A DNA stretch of 47,071 bases. Source: an uncultured beta proteobacterium (GTDB lineage: Bacteria > Pseudomonadota > Gammaproteobacteria > Burkholderiales > SG8-41). Shown piece by piece: positions 37,743-44,368 of this stretch. The position numbers and the translations under genes are program-made. A model generated the notes under the pieces. It was not told the origin of the DNA and did not search any database. It saw only the letters and a list, made by a program, of their open reading frames with translations. Where the stretch lies: assembly GCA_903933915.1 (NCBI GenBank), contig CAIZLW010000190.1:1-47071 (forward strand), written 5' to 3'. Every line of letters starts with the position of its first letter. The stretch's first letter is position 1.

Positions 37743-38870
37743 ATGGAAATCAACGTGCATTACCAGGTCCTGGCGACGGTGTTTGTCATTGCCGCCGTGC
37801 TCGGCATCATCGTCAGCAAGACCAACTTCTGCACCATGGGGGCGGTATCCGACTGGGTCAACATGGGCGACCCCGGCCGCATGCGTGCGTGGCTGCTGGC
37901 GATGGCGGTGGCGATGGGCGGTGTGGCCATCATGGAAGCGTTTGCTGCGATCAATCTGGGCAGTGAAACTTTTCCGCCGTACCGTGCCGCCAATTTCAGC
38001 TGGCTGCGTTTTCTGGTTGGCGGTACGTTGTTCGGCATCGGCATGACGCTGGCCAGCGGCTGCGGCAACAAGACGCTGGTGCGCGTCGGCGCCGGCAACC
38101 TGAAATCGCTGGTCGTGCTGGCGATTGCCGCAGTGATGTCCTATCTGATGCTGTGGACGCCGTTCTACGAGCAGTTGTTCCACCCCTGGGTATCGGCGAC
38201 CACGATCGATCTTGCACAACATGGCATCCCGTCGCAGGAACTCGGCGCGGTGATAGCCGGGCTGTCGGGATTTCAGCCCTCACGCACTTTTAATGCCGCA
38301 GTCGGCGGCATCATCGCGGTGTGTCTGCTGGCGTTCGTGTTTCGTTCCGCGGAGTTTCGCGGCAGCTTTGACAATCTGCTCGGCGGCACTGCCGTCGGGC
38401 TCGCGGTAATCGCCGGCTGGTATCTGACCGGCGGTCCGCTGGGGCTGGCATGGAAGGAATATGCCGAGTTCGCGACCGTAGTGCCGAGCCGCGTGCAGGT
38501 GCAGTCCTATACCTTCATCAGTCCGATGGGCGACAGCGTTCGCTATCTGTTGAGTCCGGGTGATTTTTCACGGGTCAATTTTGGAGTCGCTGCACTGGCC
38601 GGCGTGATTGCCGGTTCCTGCATTTATGCGGTGGTTACACGCGGTTTTCGCATCGAGTGGTTTGTTTCGATGCGGGATTTTGCCAATCATGCGATCGGTG
38701 GCGTGTTGATGGGCGTCGGCGGGGTGCTGGCGATGGGTTGCACCGTGGGGCAAGCTATTACCGGCATGTCCACCGTCGCACTGGGGGCCATGCTGACCTT
38801 CCTGGCTATCGTTGCCGGGGCGGCAGGGACCATGAAATACCAGTATTGGCGGATGCTGCAGGAGGATTGA
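37743..38870 (+). CDS. YeeE/YedE (TsuA-like) sulfur-compound transporter
   Basis: 375-aa inner-membrane protein with about nine to ten hydrophobic segments and conserved cysteines in FCTMG (C30), ASGCGNK (C107) and MGCTVGQ (near the C-terminus). In studied YeeE proteins such cysteines hand thiosulfate through the membrane. ATG 37743 is 6 nt after GGAG; ATG 37740 is too close to it. No sulfur-oxidation genes are nearby, so thiosulfate as substrate is inferred from the family only. Confidence 0.87.
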   Translation: MEINVHYQVLATVFVIAAVLGIIVSKTNFCTMGAVSDWVNMGDPGRMRAWLLAMAVAMGGVAIMEAFAAINLGSETFPPYRAANFSWLRFLVGGTLFGIGMTLASGCGNKTLVRVGAGNLKSLVVLAIAAVMSYLMLWTPFYEQLFHPWVSATTIDLAQHGIPSQELGAVIAGLSGFQPSRTFNAAVGGIIAVCLLAFVFRSAEFRGSFDNLLGGTAVGLAVIAGWYLTGGPLGLAWKEYAEFATVVPSRVQVQSYTFISPMGDSVRYLLSPGDFSRVNFGVAALAGVIAGSCIYAVVTRGFRIEWFVSMRDFANHAIGGVLMGVGGVLAMGCTVGQAITGMSTVALGAMLTFLAIVAGAAGTMKYQYWRMLQED

Positions 38871-38902
38871 GTGTATCCGATGGTTTTCCGGGCAAATGCG
38901 GG

Positions 38903-38931
38903 TTGACCCACATAGCCCCGACAGTTAAAAT
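38903..38931 (+). promoter_or_regulatory. tRNA-Lys promoter
   Basis: TTGACC (38903-38908) and TAAAAT (38926-38931) are separated by exactly 17 bp, and the tRNA begins 13 nt after the -10 box. Near-ideal sigma-70 promoter. Confidence 0.85.
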
Positions 38932-38943
38932 TCGCCCCTTTTT

Positions 38944-39019
38944 GGGAGGTTAGCTCAGCCGGTAGAGCAGCGGACTTTTAATCCGTTGGTCGCGAGTTCG
39001 AATCTCGCACCTCCTACCA
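38944..39019 (+). tRNA. tRNA-Lys (anticodon TTT), used as integration site
   Basis: 76-nt cloverleaf with acceptor arms GGGAGGT/ACCTCCT (one G-U pair at the tip), anticodon loop CTTTTAA giving TTT, T loop TTCGAAT, and encoded CCA (39017-39019). The last 46 nt are repeated exactly at 44133-44178, marking the boundaries of an integrated element. The gene remains complete on the left side. Confidence 0.97.
38974..39019 (+). repeat. attL: 46-bp direct repeat within tRNA-Lys
   Basis: Runs from the anticodon loop through the CCA end and matches 44133-44178 base for base; the flanking bases on the left differ. A tRNA 3'-end duplication next to an integrase gene is the standard signature of site-specific insertion. 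Confidence 0.93.
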
Positions 39020-39028
39020 TTCAAGATC

Positions 39029-39060
39029 AAGGGGTTAGCTAAATTAGCTAGCCCTTTGTT
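39029..39060. terminator. Hairpin after tRNA-Lys carried by the element
   Basis: AAGGGGTTAGCTA pairs with TAGCTAGCCCTT around a 3-nt loop, with one bulged G, followed by TTTGTTCTTT. It overlaps the 3' end of the integrase gene, so it may work in both directions. The left arm shares 13 identical bases (CAAGGGGTTAGCT) with the terminator after attR. Confidence 0.65.
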
Positions 39061-40108
39061 CTTTCCGGCGTGTGGAAAACGTGGGGAGGTGGATCACATT
39101 ACCGCCCCTACCGTTTTCAATCCTCGCTGCTGCGACCGTCAGATGCTCGGTTGCATACTTCGCGTAACGATCTACCATTACGCGGGACTTCCAGCCGCCC
39201 AAGTCTTTCAGCTCATCGCAAGACGTCCCCGCCTGACGATGCCATGACGCCCATGTATGCCTGAGGTCATGGAACCGAAAATCCTCAATCCCTGCTTTCC
39301 TTAACGCGGTATGCCATGCCGAGTTGGTCAGTTCCCACCGGATCGGCTTCCCGTTGTAAGTGAAACAATAACGGGGATGTTTCCCGACCTGTTCTTCCAA
39401 CACGGCGACTGCATCACTGTTAAGCGGAACGCCTCGCGGCGTGCCATTCTTGGTCTGGTCTAGCCAAGCGGTCTGTCGTTCCAGATCAACCCTGTTCCAT
39501 TCCAAGTCGGCAATCTCACGTGCACGGCACCCTGTCGCCAGCGCATAACGCACGATGGCGGCTAGGTGAGTGGGGCAAGCTGCAATCAACCGGTTGGCGT
39601 CCTCTCGGTTTAGCCAGCGGTCGCGCTCCACTTCGCCACACAAAAGCCGGATCTTCGGAAATGTATCAATCCACTGCCATTCATCGCGAGCCATCCGCAT
39701 CAGGCAGCGAATCAGCGCAAGGTAACGATTGACGGTTGCAGGCTTGTTCCCTTTATCCAGTTCGCCCTGAACAACTTTCCAGATTAAATCCCCTGAAATA
39801 TCGTTCAACATCAGCGACCCGAAGTAGGGGTCCAGTTTCCTGCAAATCCGCCGAACGTCTCCAATGCTCCGAAGATTCGACTTTACTGTGAGATACCGTA
39901 AAACGGCTTCCTGCCATGAGCGCTGTGACTTGATTCCAAAATGCTGCTTGTTGAACGCGTCGAGTTTCAGCTTTGCGACGAGTGCTTCGGCAGCTTTCCG
40001 GTCTTCAGTTTTAGCGCTTTGGCGTATTCGGTCGCCGTTTGGCAAGACAACATCAATCCACCAGTAGCGCGAGTCTCGCCGTCGGTGGACTCCTTTCTCA
40101 CGGGCCAT
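39044..40108 (-). CDS. Tyrosine recombinase (phage-type integrase)
   Basis: Catalyses recombination between the tRNA-Lys attachment sites. The 354-aa protein has an N-terminal DNA-binding region, a core-binding SAM-like domain (about 60-145), and the catalytic domain with R195 (TGCRAREI), H280-xx-R283 (HDLRH), W306 (LGGWKS, histidine replaced by Trp as in many integrases) and Tyr315 (VDRYAKY). GGAAA precedes the ATG. Its stop lies 24 bp from the end of attL. The N-terminal 142 bp overlap the 3' end of the upstream HTH gene in another frame. Confidence 0.94.
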   Translation of the reverse strand: MAREKGVHRRRDSRYWWIDVVLPNGDRIRQSAKTEDRKAAEALVAKLKLDAFNKQHFGIKSQRSWQEAVLRYLTVKSNLRSIGDVRRICRKLDPYFGSLMLNDISGDLIWKVVQGELDKGNKPATVNRYLALIRCLMRMARDEWQWIDTFPKIRLLCGEVERDRWLNREDANRLIAACPTHLAAIVRYALATGCRAREIADLEWNRVDLERQTAWLDQTKNGTPRGVPLNSDAVAVLEEQVGKHPRYCFTYNGKPIRWELTNSAWHTALRKAGIEDFRFHDLRHTWASWHRQAGTSCDELKDLGGWKSRVMVDRYAKYATEHLTVAAARIENGRGGNVIHLPTFSTRRKEQRAS

Positions 40109-40350
40109 AAAGTTTCCTTTCCAGCCCGCCCTCGGTGCTTATATTCGGTAAGCCACGCGTCCAAGTCAACAACGTCGTAAACGCAACGCCTGCCGAATTT
40201 GACAGTGGGTACTTGCAAACCTGCGAGTAGCGTGACGCCGATACCCAGATAAGCCGCCGCCTGTTCCTTGGTAAGGCAACGGATTCTGGGCAAGGGCAGA
40301 TCACGCGACTCATCATTCCCCCCGGGATTGTCTGTAGTAGGCGGCTCCAT
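39967..40350 (-). CDS. AlpA/excisionase-like helix-turn-helix protein
   Basis: 127-aa protein from ATG 40350, which has GAGGAGG 9 nt upstream. Residues about 24-70 (LTKEQAAAYLGIGV ... VKFGRRCVYDVVDLDAWLTEY) form a MerR/AlpA-type winged helix, as in recombination directionality factors and element regulators. It overlaps the rep gene end by 38 bp and the integrase start by 142 bp. It probably controls integrase expression or excision; this is inferred. Confidence 0.82.
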   Translation of the reverse strand: MEPPTTDNPGGNDESRDLPLPRIRCLTKEQAAAYLGIGVTLLAGLQVPTVKFGRRCVYDVVDLDAWLTEYKHRGRAGKETLWPVRKESTDGETRATGGLMLSCQTATEYAKALKLKTGKLPKHSSQS

Positions 40351-41641
40351 TTTTCTCAGCCTCCTCGCTAGTGGTTGCGTCTTGCCGAACGCCCCGCTTA
40401 TTCGCGCGGGTGTTGAATTGCTTGGCTTTGAGCGCGAGCTTTTGGGCAAGCCATTCATCAAACTCGATTTCCAGCTTGTCCCGGCACCATGACTCATGCC
40501 ACTCACGGCAGCTTTCCATCAAGGCGACGACACCTTCCCCATAGACCTTGATTCCCCGAACGGTCATAAAGCTCGTCAGGAGGGCCGTAAACATGCGGTA
40601 GAGCCTGTCCAGCGACGGAACCCTTGCCGAGGTATAAGAACGCGTTAAAGGCCCGTCATCCAGCCGCCAGCGGATTTCCGAAAGATGGGTCCACAGAGGA
40701 TGCAACAGCCAGCGCGCGCGATTGGAGTCGGACGGATCAGGAACGACCAGACGCAGCCAAGACGTAATCGCCGCCAGCCACAGCCCGCCCAGCTTGTCCT
40801 TGATCTGGTCAAAGCCCCAGATTCGGAACTGGCTTAGAACCTCTCGCCGGAATTGGAATTCCAGCCGCCAAACCGTTGAGGAACCATCCCAAGCCGCCCG
40901 CCGCCACAGTTCATGGAAAAACGTCTTACCGCTTTTTTGTTCAATCTCGGCGGTCTTATCGTAAAGCCTCGCGCTGAGAATGCTACTGGCTCCGAAAACC
41001 CAGCCCGTGAACTTACCTTTGCGGGCGTAGGTGTCGATTCCAGTGGCTTGGGTGATCCACGCCTCACGGGATAACGCCCCGATGTCTGTATCGGTCTGGA
41101 AGTCAGCATAGATATCGATCCGGCTAACCACGGCGGTCTGGACAGCTTCTGCAAGTTCCTCAATGACCTTCTGAAGTTCTTCGACTACGGCTTCCAGCGG
41201 TTTATGGGCTAGCAGTTCGGACGAGACTTGAACATAAGCCACCGGGAGTCGGCCACTGTTACCGGACCGCAGGGCGATCTGATAGCCGTTATCCCTTAGG
41301 ATGTAGGCGAAACCCTGCCGCCCCTTGTCCGACACCTCAAAGACGTGTTTTCCAACAGACCATTGAGCTTGGGATTGCTCGGTCTGATCCCTGCTTTGGG
41401 CCGCGTATTTGGCGATTGCTAAGTCGTGATCGACCGCCGGGAGGAGGTTTCCATAAAAGGAGAGATAAAGACTATCCACTCCAATCCGTAGGCCGCGGTA
41501 GCCCGTGTCCCCGTTCCCTTTGTATCCATGGGATGCTGTGTTACTAGGCGGCGCATCCCCGATTGCCACCGGTTCAGGCGGCGGGGCTTGCAGCCCCGAA
41601 CGCCCGAGCCCGGCGGCGCTGGGTTCCTTCTTCTTGACCAT
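40313..41641 (-). CDS. Replication initiation protein, Rep_trans/RstA-like
   Basis: 442-aa protein resembling the RstA-type initiators of filamentous phages and related elements. Recognisable pieces are VVSRIDIYADFQTD, LSARLYDKTAEIEQKSGKTF and VWRLEFQFRREVL, the usual core of the family. Such proteins nick the double-strand origin and stay bound through a tyrosine during rolling-circle replication. AGGAAA lies 8 nt before the ATG. The N-terminal 45 residues are a low-complexity extension. Confidence 0.85.
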   Translation of the reverse strand: MVKKKEPSAAGLGRSGLQAPPPEPVAIGDAPPSNTASHGYKGNGDTGYRGLRIGVDSLYLSFYGNLLPAVDHDLAIAKYAAQSRDQTEQSQAQWSVGKHVFEVSDKGRQGFAYILRDNGYQIALRSGNSGRLPVAYVQVSSELLAHKPLEAVVEELQKVIEELAEAVQTAVVSRIDIYADFQTDTDIGALSREAWITQATGIDTYARKGKFTGWVFGASSILSARLYDKTAEIEQKSGKTFFHELWRRAAWDGSSTVWRLEFQFRREVLSQFRIWGFDQIKDKLGGLWLAAITSWLRLVVPDPSDSNRARWLLHPLWTHLSEIRWRLDDGPLTRSYTSARVPSLDRLYRMFTALLTSFMTVRGIKVYGEGVVALMESCREWHESWCRDKLEIEFDEWLAQKLALKAKQFNTRANKRGVRQDATTSEEAEKNGAAYYRQSRGE

Positions 41642-41760
41642 GATGATTTCCTATCCGATTGGCAGGCATGCGATTGCTTCCTGCAACGGATACGGAATCT
41701 ATGCATGGGGAGCTTAGAAGTCGTCCATCTCAAATGAGTATTTCAGGTGGAGTAATGGAA

Positions 41761-42537
41761 TCAAAGACTTTTGAGCTTTTTGGATTCGTAATATTGTTTT
41801 CGAAGGTTTTTTCTTGCGTTGGGAGAGGACTTATAAACTTTCAGCACGTCAATCAATAAATGCTCTAGTTGATCGTCGCTGAGTTTGTCGAATCCCATTT
41901 CACGAAGCATCGCTAGGGAATATCGAAGGTCTTGGTAAGACTTCCAATGCTTTTGCTGAGGTCCTTTAAGGGCACTTCGGAGACGATGAAAGAAGCGCTT
42001 TTCCCCGAGTAACTCAGCTTTTGAGATTCGGGCCGCAATCGTTGGACATGAAACAGCTGATCTATCAAGCCTGACTGCATCAAATAGTGAATTGTCATCC
42101 CCATCACCGGCCTCCTTTACCAACGTAGCGATGGACCGTTGAAAAACCATGATGCTAAGAACATTTCGCTGTAGTGCCATAGCGAGTAAAACCAAATCAG
42201 ATCTCTTAAAGGCTCCTCCCGGGCCACCATTCCACTCGATTTCCCGATCATCTTCCATTTCCTTAATCAGGATTTCTTGAGGGTCCGGTTGTTGGACCAC
42301 CATTTTCAGATGATCAATTTCTCCCAATACGTAGAGCATCCATGCGAGAAGTTCTATGAGTGATAGCTCATAAAGCGGCGCCCACCAAAGACCGTCACCG
42401 ATAAGCTCACGGAGCTTCTCAGGACTAGCGGAGCGCACCATGTCCTCTAGTCCTTCGTACTCAACACGAAATTCCGGTAGTTTCCGAACAAAACGACGGA
42501 ATTGGTCTACGGTGAGTTTTCCGTAATCTTTTTCCAT
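41761..42537 (-). CDS. Element-borne protein of unknown function
   Basis: 258-aa protein that I do not recognise. It appears soluble and mixed helical, with no signal peptide, membrane helix or obvious catalytic motif; the C-terminus is strongly basic (NARKNLRKQYYESKKLKSL). No Shine-Dalgarno sequence is visible before ATG 42537. Base composition is lower in GC than the integrase side. It lies between the initiator gene and the divergent lipoproteins, a position used by cargo genes. Confidence 0.7.
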   Translation of the reverse strand: MEKDYGKLTVDQFRRFVRKLPEFRVEYEGLEDMVRSASPEKLRELIGDGLWWAPLYELSLIELLAWMLYVLGEIDHLKMVVQQPDPQEILIKEMEDDREIEWNGGPGGAFKRSDLVLLAMALQRNVLSIMVFQRSIATLVKEAGDGDDNSLFDAVRLDRSAVSCPTIAARISKAELLGEKRFFHRLRSALKGPQQKHWKSYQDLRYSLAMLREMGFDKLSDDQLEHLLIDVLKVYKSSPNARKNLRKQYYESKKLKSL

Positions 42538-42841
42538 TTGAGGTGGTGTAGTCAGCCCAGTATTGGGCCGTGAATAACTTGTTTAATGGTTCTTCATGAT
42601 AATCGGTGATAACAAGCGGGGGGTGTTTAACGCCATTGTTCCTCCCGCTTTTATCCGTGATGTAGTGGTTTAGGGTGTTGGGGGGAGTTCACGTAACAAT
42701 CCGAAAATACGTGAAATCCAAGATTCCAAACCCCTCAATGTTGCGTGGAAAATCAAAAGCATGAGGGGCATTGAGGCTGGCCGTGTTTCGTGTTAAAACA
42801 ATAACTTACGATGGCTTACGTTCCAGCCTTAAGGGGGTATC
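42538..42841. other. Structured divergent spacer, candidate origin or operator region
   Basis: 304 bp without a gene. It contains GCCCA-GTAT-TGGGC (about 42555-42568), AAGCGGG/CCCGCTT (42614-42620 and 42644-42650), TTCACGTA/TACGTGAA (42688-42695 and 42708-42715) and CCTCAATG/CATTGAGG (42733-42740 and 42769-42776). Clustered inverted repeats beside a rolling-circle initiator suggest a double-strand origin, single-strand origin or binding sites for the HTH protein. Promoters for both flanking genes must also lie here. Confidence 0.5.
42791..42801 (+). repeat. Direct repeat TGTTAAAACAA, left copy
   Basis: Identical to 44110-44120; the following bases are also alike (TAACTTAC versus CTAGTTAC). 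The two copies flank exactly the two FlgO-like lipoprotein genes. Confidence 0.55.
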
Positions 42842-43495
42842 GTGAAAAAAAGCATTCAAGGTTTGATTATGTTTTCGCTGTTGGCAGGTGGCTGTGCGAT
42901 TCAAGATGGTCGCCCGCCTGTCGCTACATTCAGTGTTGAGCCTGAATACAAGTTAAAGTCAGCAACACATTGGCAAGTTGTGGCTAACGATATTGCAAAT
43001 CATATTGAACGTGTATCTGCGGGAAATGATAATCGAGTTTTTGTGCCTGCAAATTCTTCGACGGTCTTTGGCCGGGTTTTTTCATCCCAACTTCGCAGCA
43101 GTCTTATCTCTAAAGGGGTTGCTGTTAGCTCTGTCCCTGACGGGGCCATTCGTGTTTCCGTTGCAGCAGAAGAAGTGCAGCATGTTTCGATTGCTCGTTA
43201 TGCTCCGGGCACTTTGACTGCTTTAGGGGCTGGTGTTTTGGTTCTTGGTGATGCTGCTGATGGGCGACACAATGTCACTGGTGCACTTGGGGCGGTATTA
43301 GTGGCCGCGGATGTGGCCGCGTCGCTGATCGAAATGCAGAAAAGGCCTACAACAGAAATCGTGCTTACTACGTCAATGGAGCGCGATGGAAGATTTCTGC
43401 TACATCGCAGTGATACCTATTACGTAGATGAAGTTGATACGTCGCTATTTACGGTGACTGGCAAGCAATTTGCCATCGTCGGCGGGGGGGGCTAA
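42842..43495 (+). CDS. Element-borne lipoprotein, FlgO partner-like
   Basis: 217-aa predicted lipoprotein, lipobox LAGGC (cysteine 18). GTG start with AAGGGGG 7 nt upstream. The first half (HWQVVANDIANHIERV ... VFVPANSSTVFGRVFSSQLRSSLISKGVAVS) has the outline of a short FlgO-type domain; a hydrophobic Gly/Ala stretch follows (TLTALGAGVLVLGDAAD). The gene is directly followed by a FlgO-like gene with no gap, so they likely act together at the envelope. AT-rich codon use differs from the chromosomal genes. Confidence 0.75.
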   Translation: MKKSIQGLIMFSLLAGGCAIQDGRPPVATFSVEPEYKLKSATHWQVVANDIANHIERVSAGNDNRVFVPANSSTVFGRVFSSQLRSSLISKGVAVSSVPDGAIRVSVAAEEVQHVSIARYAPGTLTALGAGVLVLGDAADGRHNVTGALGAVLVAADVAASLIEMQKRPTTEIVLTTSMERDGRFLLHRSDTYYVDEVDTSLFTVTGKQFAIVGGGG

Positions 43496-44041
43496 ATGAA
43501 GATGTTCAAGGCTAATCCAATAGTTTTAGCATTCCTTGCTGTTCTGGCAGTAAGTGGATGCGCAAATAAAAGTATTTATGCTGAACGAGAAAGCGTATTA
43601 ATTTCTGCTGCATATGATGCGGTTGACTCTCTGGTAAAGAATCAAACTAAGACACCGCTTATCGCGCCGGGAGGGAAGCGCGTATTAGTTACCACAGTAG
43701 TGGAGCTAAATAATCTTGAAAAGTCTTCTGCTTTTGGGCGCTTGCTGGCTGAGCAGATGGCATCACGTCTGGCCCAAATTGGCATATCAGTATCTGAATT
43801 AAAGCTTCGAGGAAACCTGTTCGTTAGCCCAGGGCAGGGAGAGCTAATTCTTTCTAGGGAAATACGTGAAATCAGCAGTAACCAAAATGCTGATGCTGTG
43901 CTAGTCGGAACATATACAGATGCAGGGGACGCTGTTTACGTAACTGTAAAACTGGTACGAGCGACTGACTCAACAGTGTCGAGTGCCTACAATTTCCTAG
44001 TTGTTAAATCTCAAACATACGCGACTTTGCTGGAAAGGTAA
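43496..44041 (+). CDS. FlgO-family outer-membrane lipoprotein
   Basis: 181-aa predicted lipoprotein, lipobox AVSGC (cysteine 22). The pattern KRVLVTTVVELNNLEKSSAFG, LLAEQMASRLAQIGISVSELKL and AVLVGTYTDAGDAVYVTVKLV fits the FlgO domain. FlgO in Vibrio is an outer-membrane protein tied to flagellar stability, but FlgO-domain proteins also occur away from flagella. ATG follows the preceding stop directly. No flagellar gene is in this window. Confidence 0.8.
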   Translation: MKMFKANPIVLAFLAVLAVSGCANKSIYAERESVLISAAYDAVDSLVKNQTKTPLIAPGGKRVLVTTVVELNNLEKSSAFGRLLAEQMASRLAQIGISVSELKLRGNLFVSPGQGELILSREIREISSNQNADAVLVGTYTDAGDAVYVTVKLVRATDSTVSSAYNFLVVKSQTYATLLER

Positions 44042-44109
44042 CGTGGGGAAAACAACAAAAATTAGCGAGCTTCGGCGAGCGTAGGCGGGTTAGGGCGGGC
44101 TATGTTCAC

Positions 44110-44120
44110 TGTTAAAACAA
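44110..44120 (+). repeat. Direct repeat TGTTAAAACAA, right copy
   Basis: Matches 42791-42801 exactly and lies 13 bp before attR. It may be an integrase arm-type site, or the edge of a cargo module. Confidence 0.5.
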
Positions 44121-44132
44121 CTAGTTACATCA

Positions 44133-44178
44133 ACTTTTAATCCGTTGGTCGCGAGTTCGAATCTCGCACCTCCTACCA
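44133..44178 (+). repeat. attR: 46-bp fragment of tRNA-Lys
   Basis: Exact copy of the tRNA-Lys 3' end from the anticodon loop to CCA. It lacks the 5' half, so it is not a functional tRNA. It marks the right end of the integrated element. Confidence 0.93.
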
Positions 44179-44188
44179 GTTCCGGCAC

Positions 44189-44220
44189 AAGGGGTTAGCT
44201 CAAAAAGCTGGCCCCTTTTT
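44189..44220 (+). terminator. Original tRNA-Lys terminator, right of attR
   Basis: AAGGGGTTAGCT (44189-44200) pairs with AGCTGGCCCCTT (44206-44217), using two G-U pairs, around a 5-nt loop and followed by a T-run. It was presumably next to tRNA-Lys before the element inserted. Confidence 0.8.
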
Positions 44221-44368
44221 CTGTTTTTGAACCCGGAAAAGCGTATAAGAGAGATGCGGCGTCTCTGCATCCGCTCACTGAAGCTTGTATTTAACTTCTT
44301 ATCGTAACTGCCGATGTGGCTCCTGACAGCCCGGCAATCGGCCAGCAAATGGAGATCGGAAGGACCAA

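Larger units (their letters stand above)
39020..44178. mobile_element. Integrative element in tRNA-Lys, about 5.2 kb
   Basis: Bounded by 46-bp direct repeats, with integrase adjacent to attL. Gene order from left: integrase, helix-turn-helix protein and Rep_trans-like initiator, then an unknown 258-aa protein (all minus strand), then two FlgO-like lipoproteins (plus strand). The DNA, especially the right half, is more AT-rich than the chromosome around it. There are no capsid, Zot, coat or conjugation genes, so it is not a complete filamentous phage or ICE. A mobilisable element or phage satellite with rolling-circle replication fits best. Confidence 0.88.

Noticed and set aside
44133-44178. 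Possible second tRNA-Lys gene
   Set aside because: Only the 3' 46 nt are present; there is no acceptor 5' strand or D arm. It is the attR copy.
39020-44178. Complete filamentous prophage
   Set aside because: The initiator is RstA-like, but no Zot/pI, coat, minor coat or ssDNA-binding protein is encoded, and insertion is at tRNA-Lys by its own integrase and not at dif.
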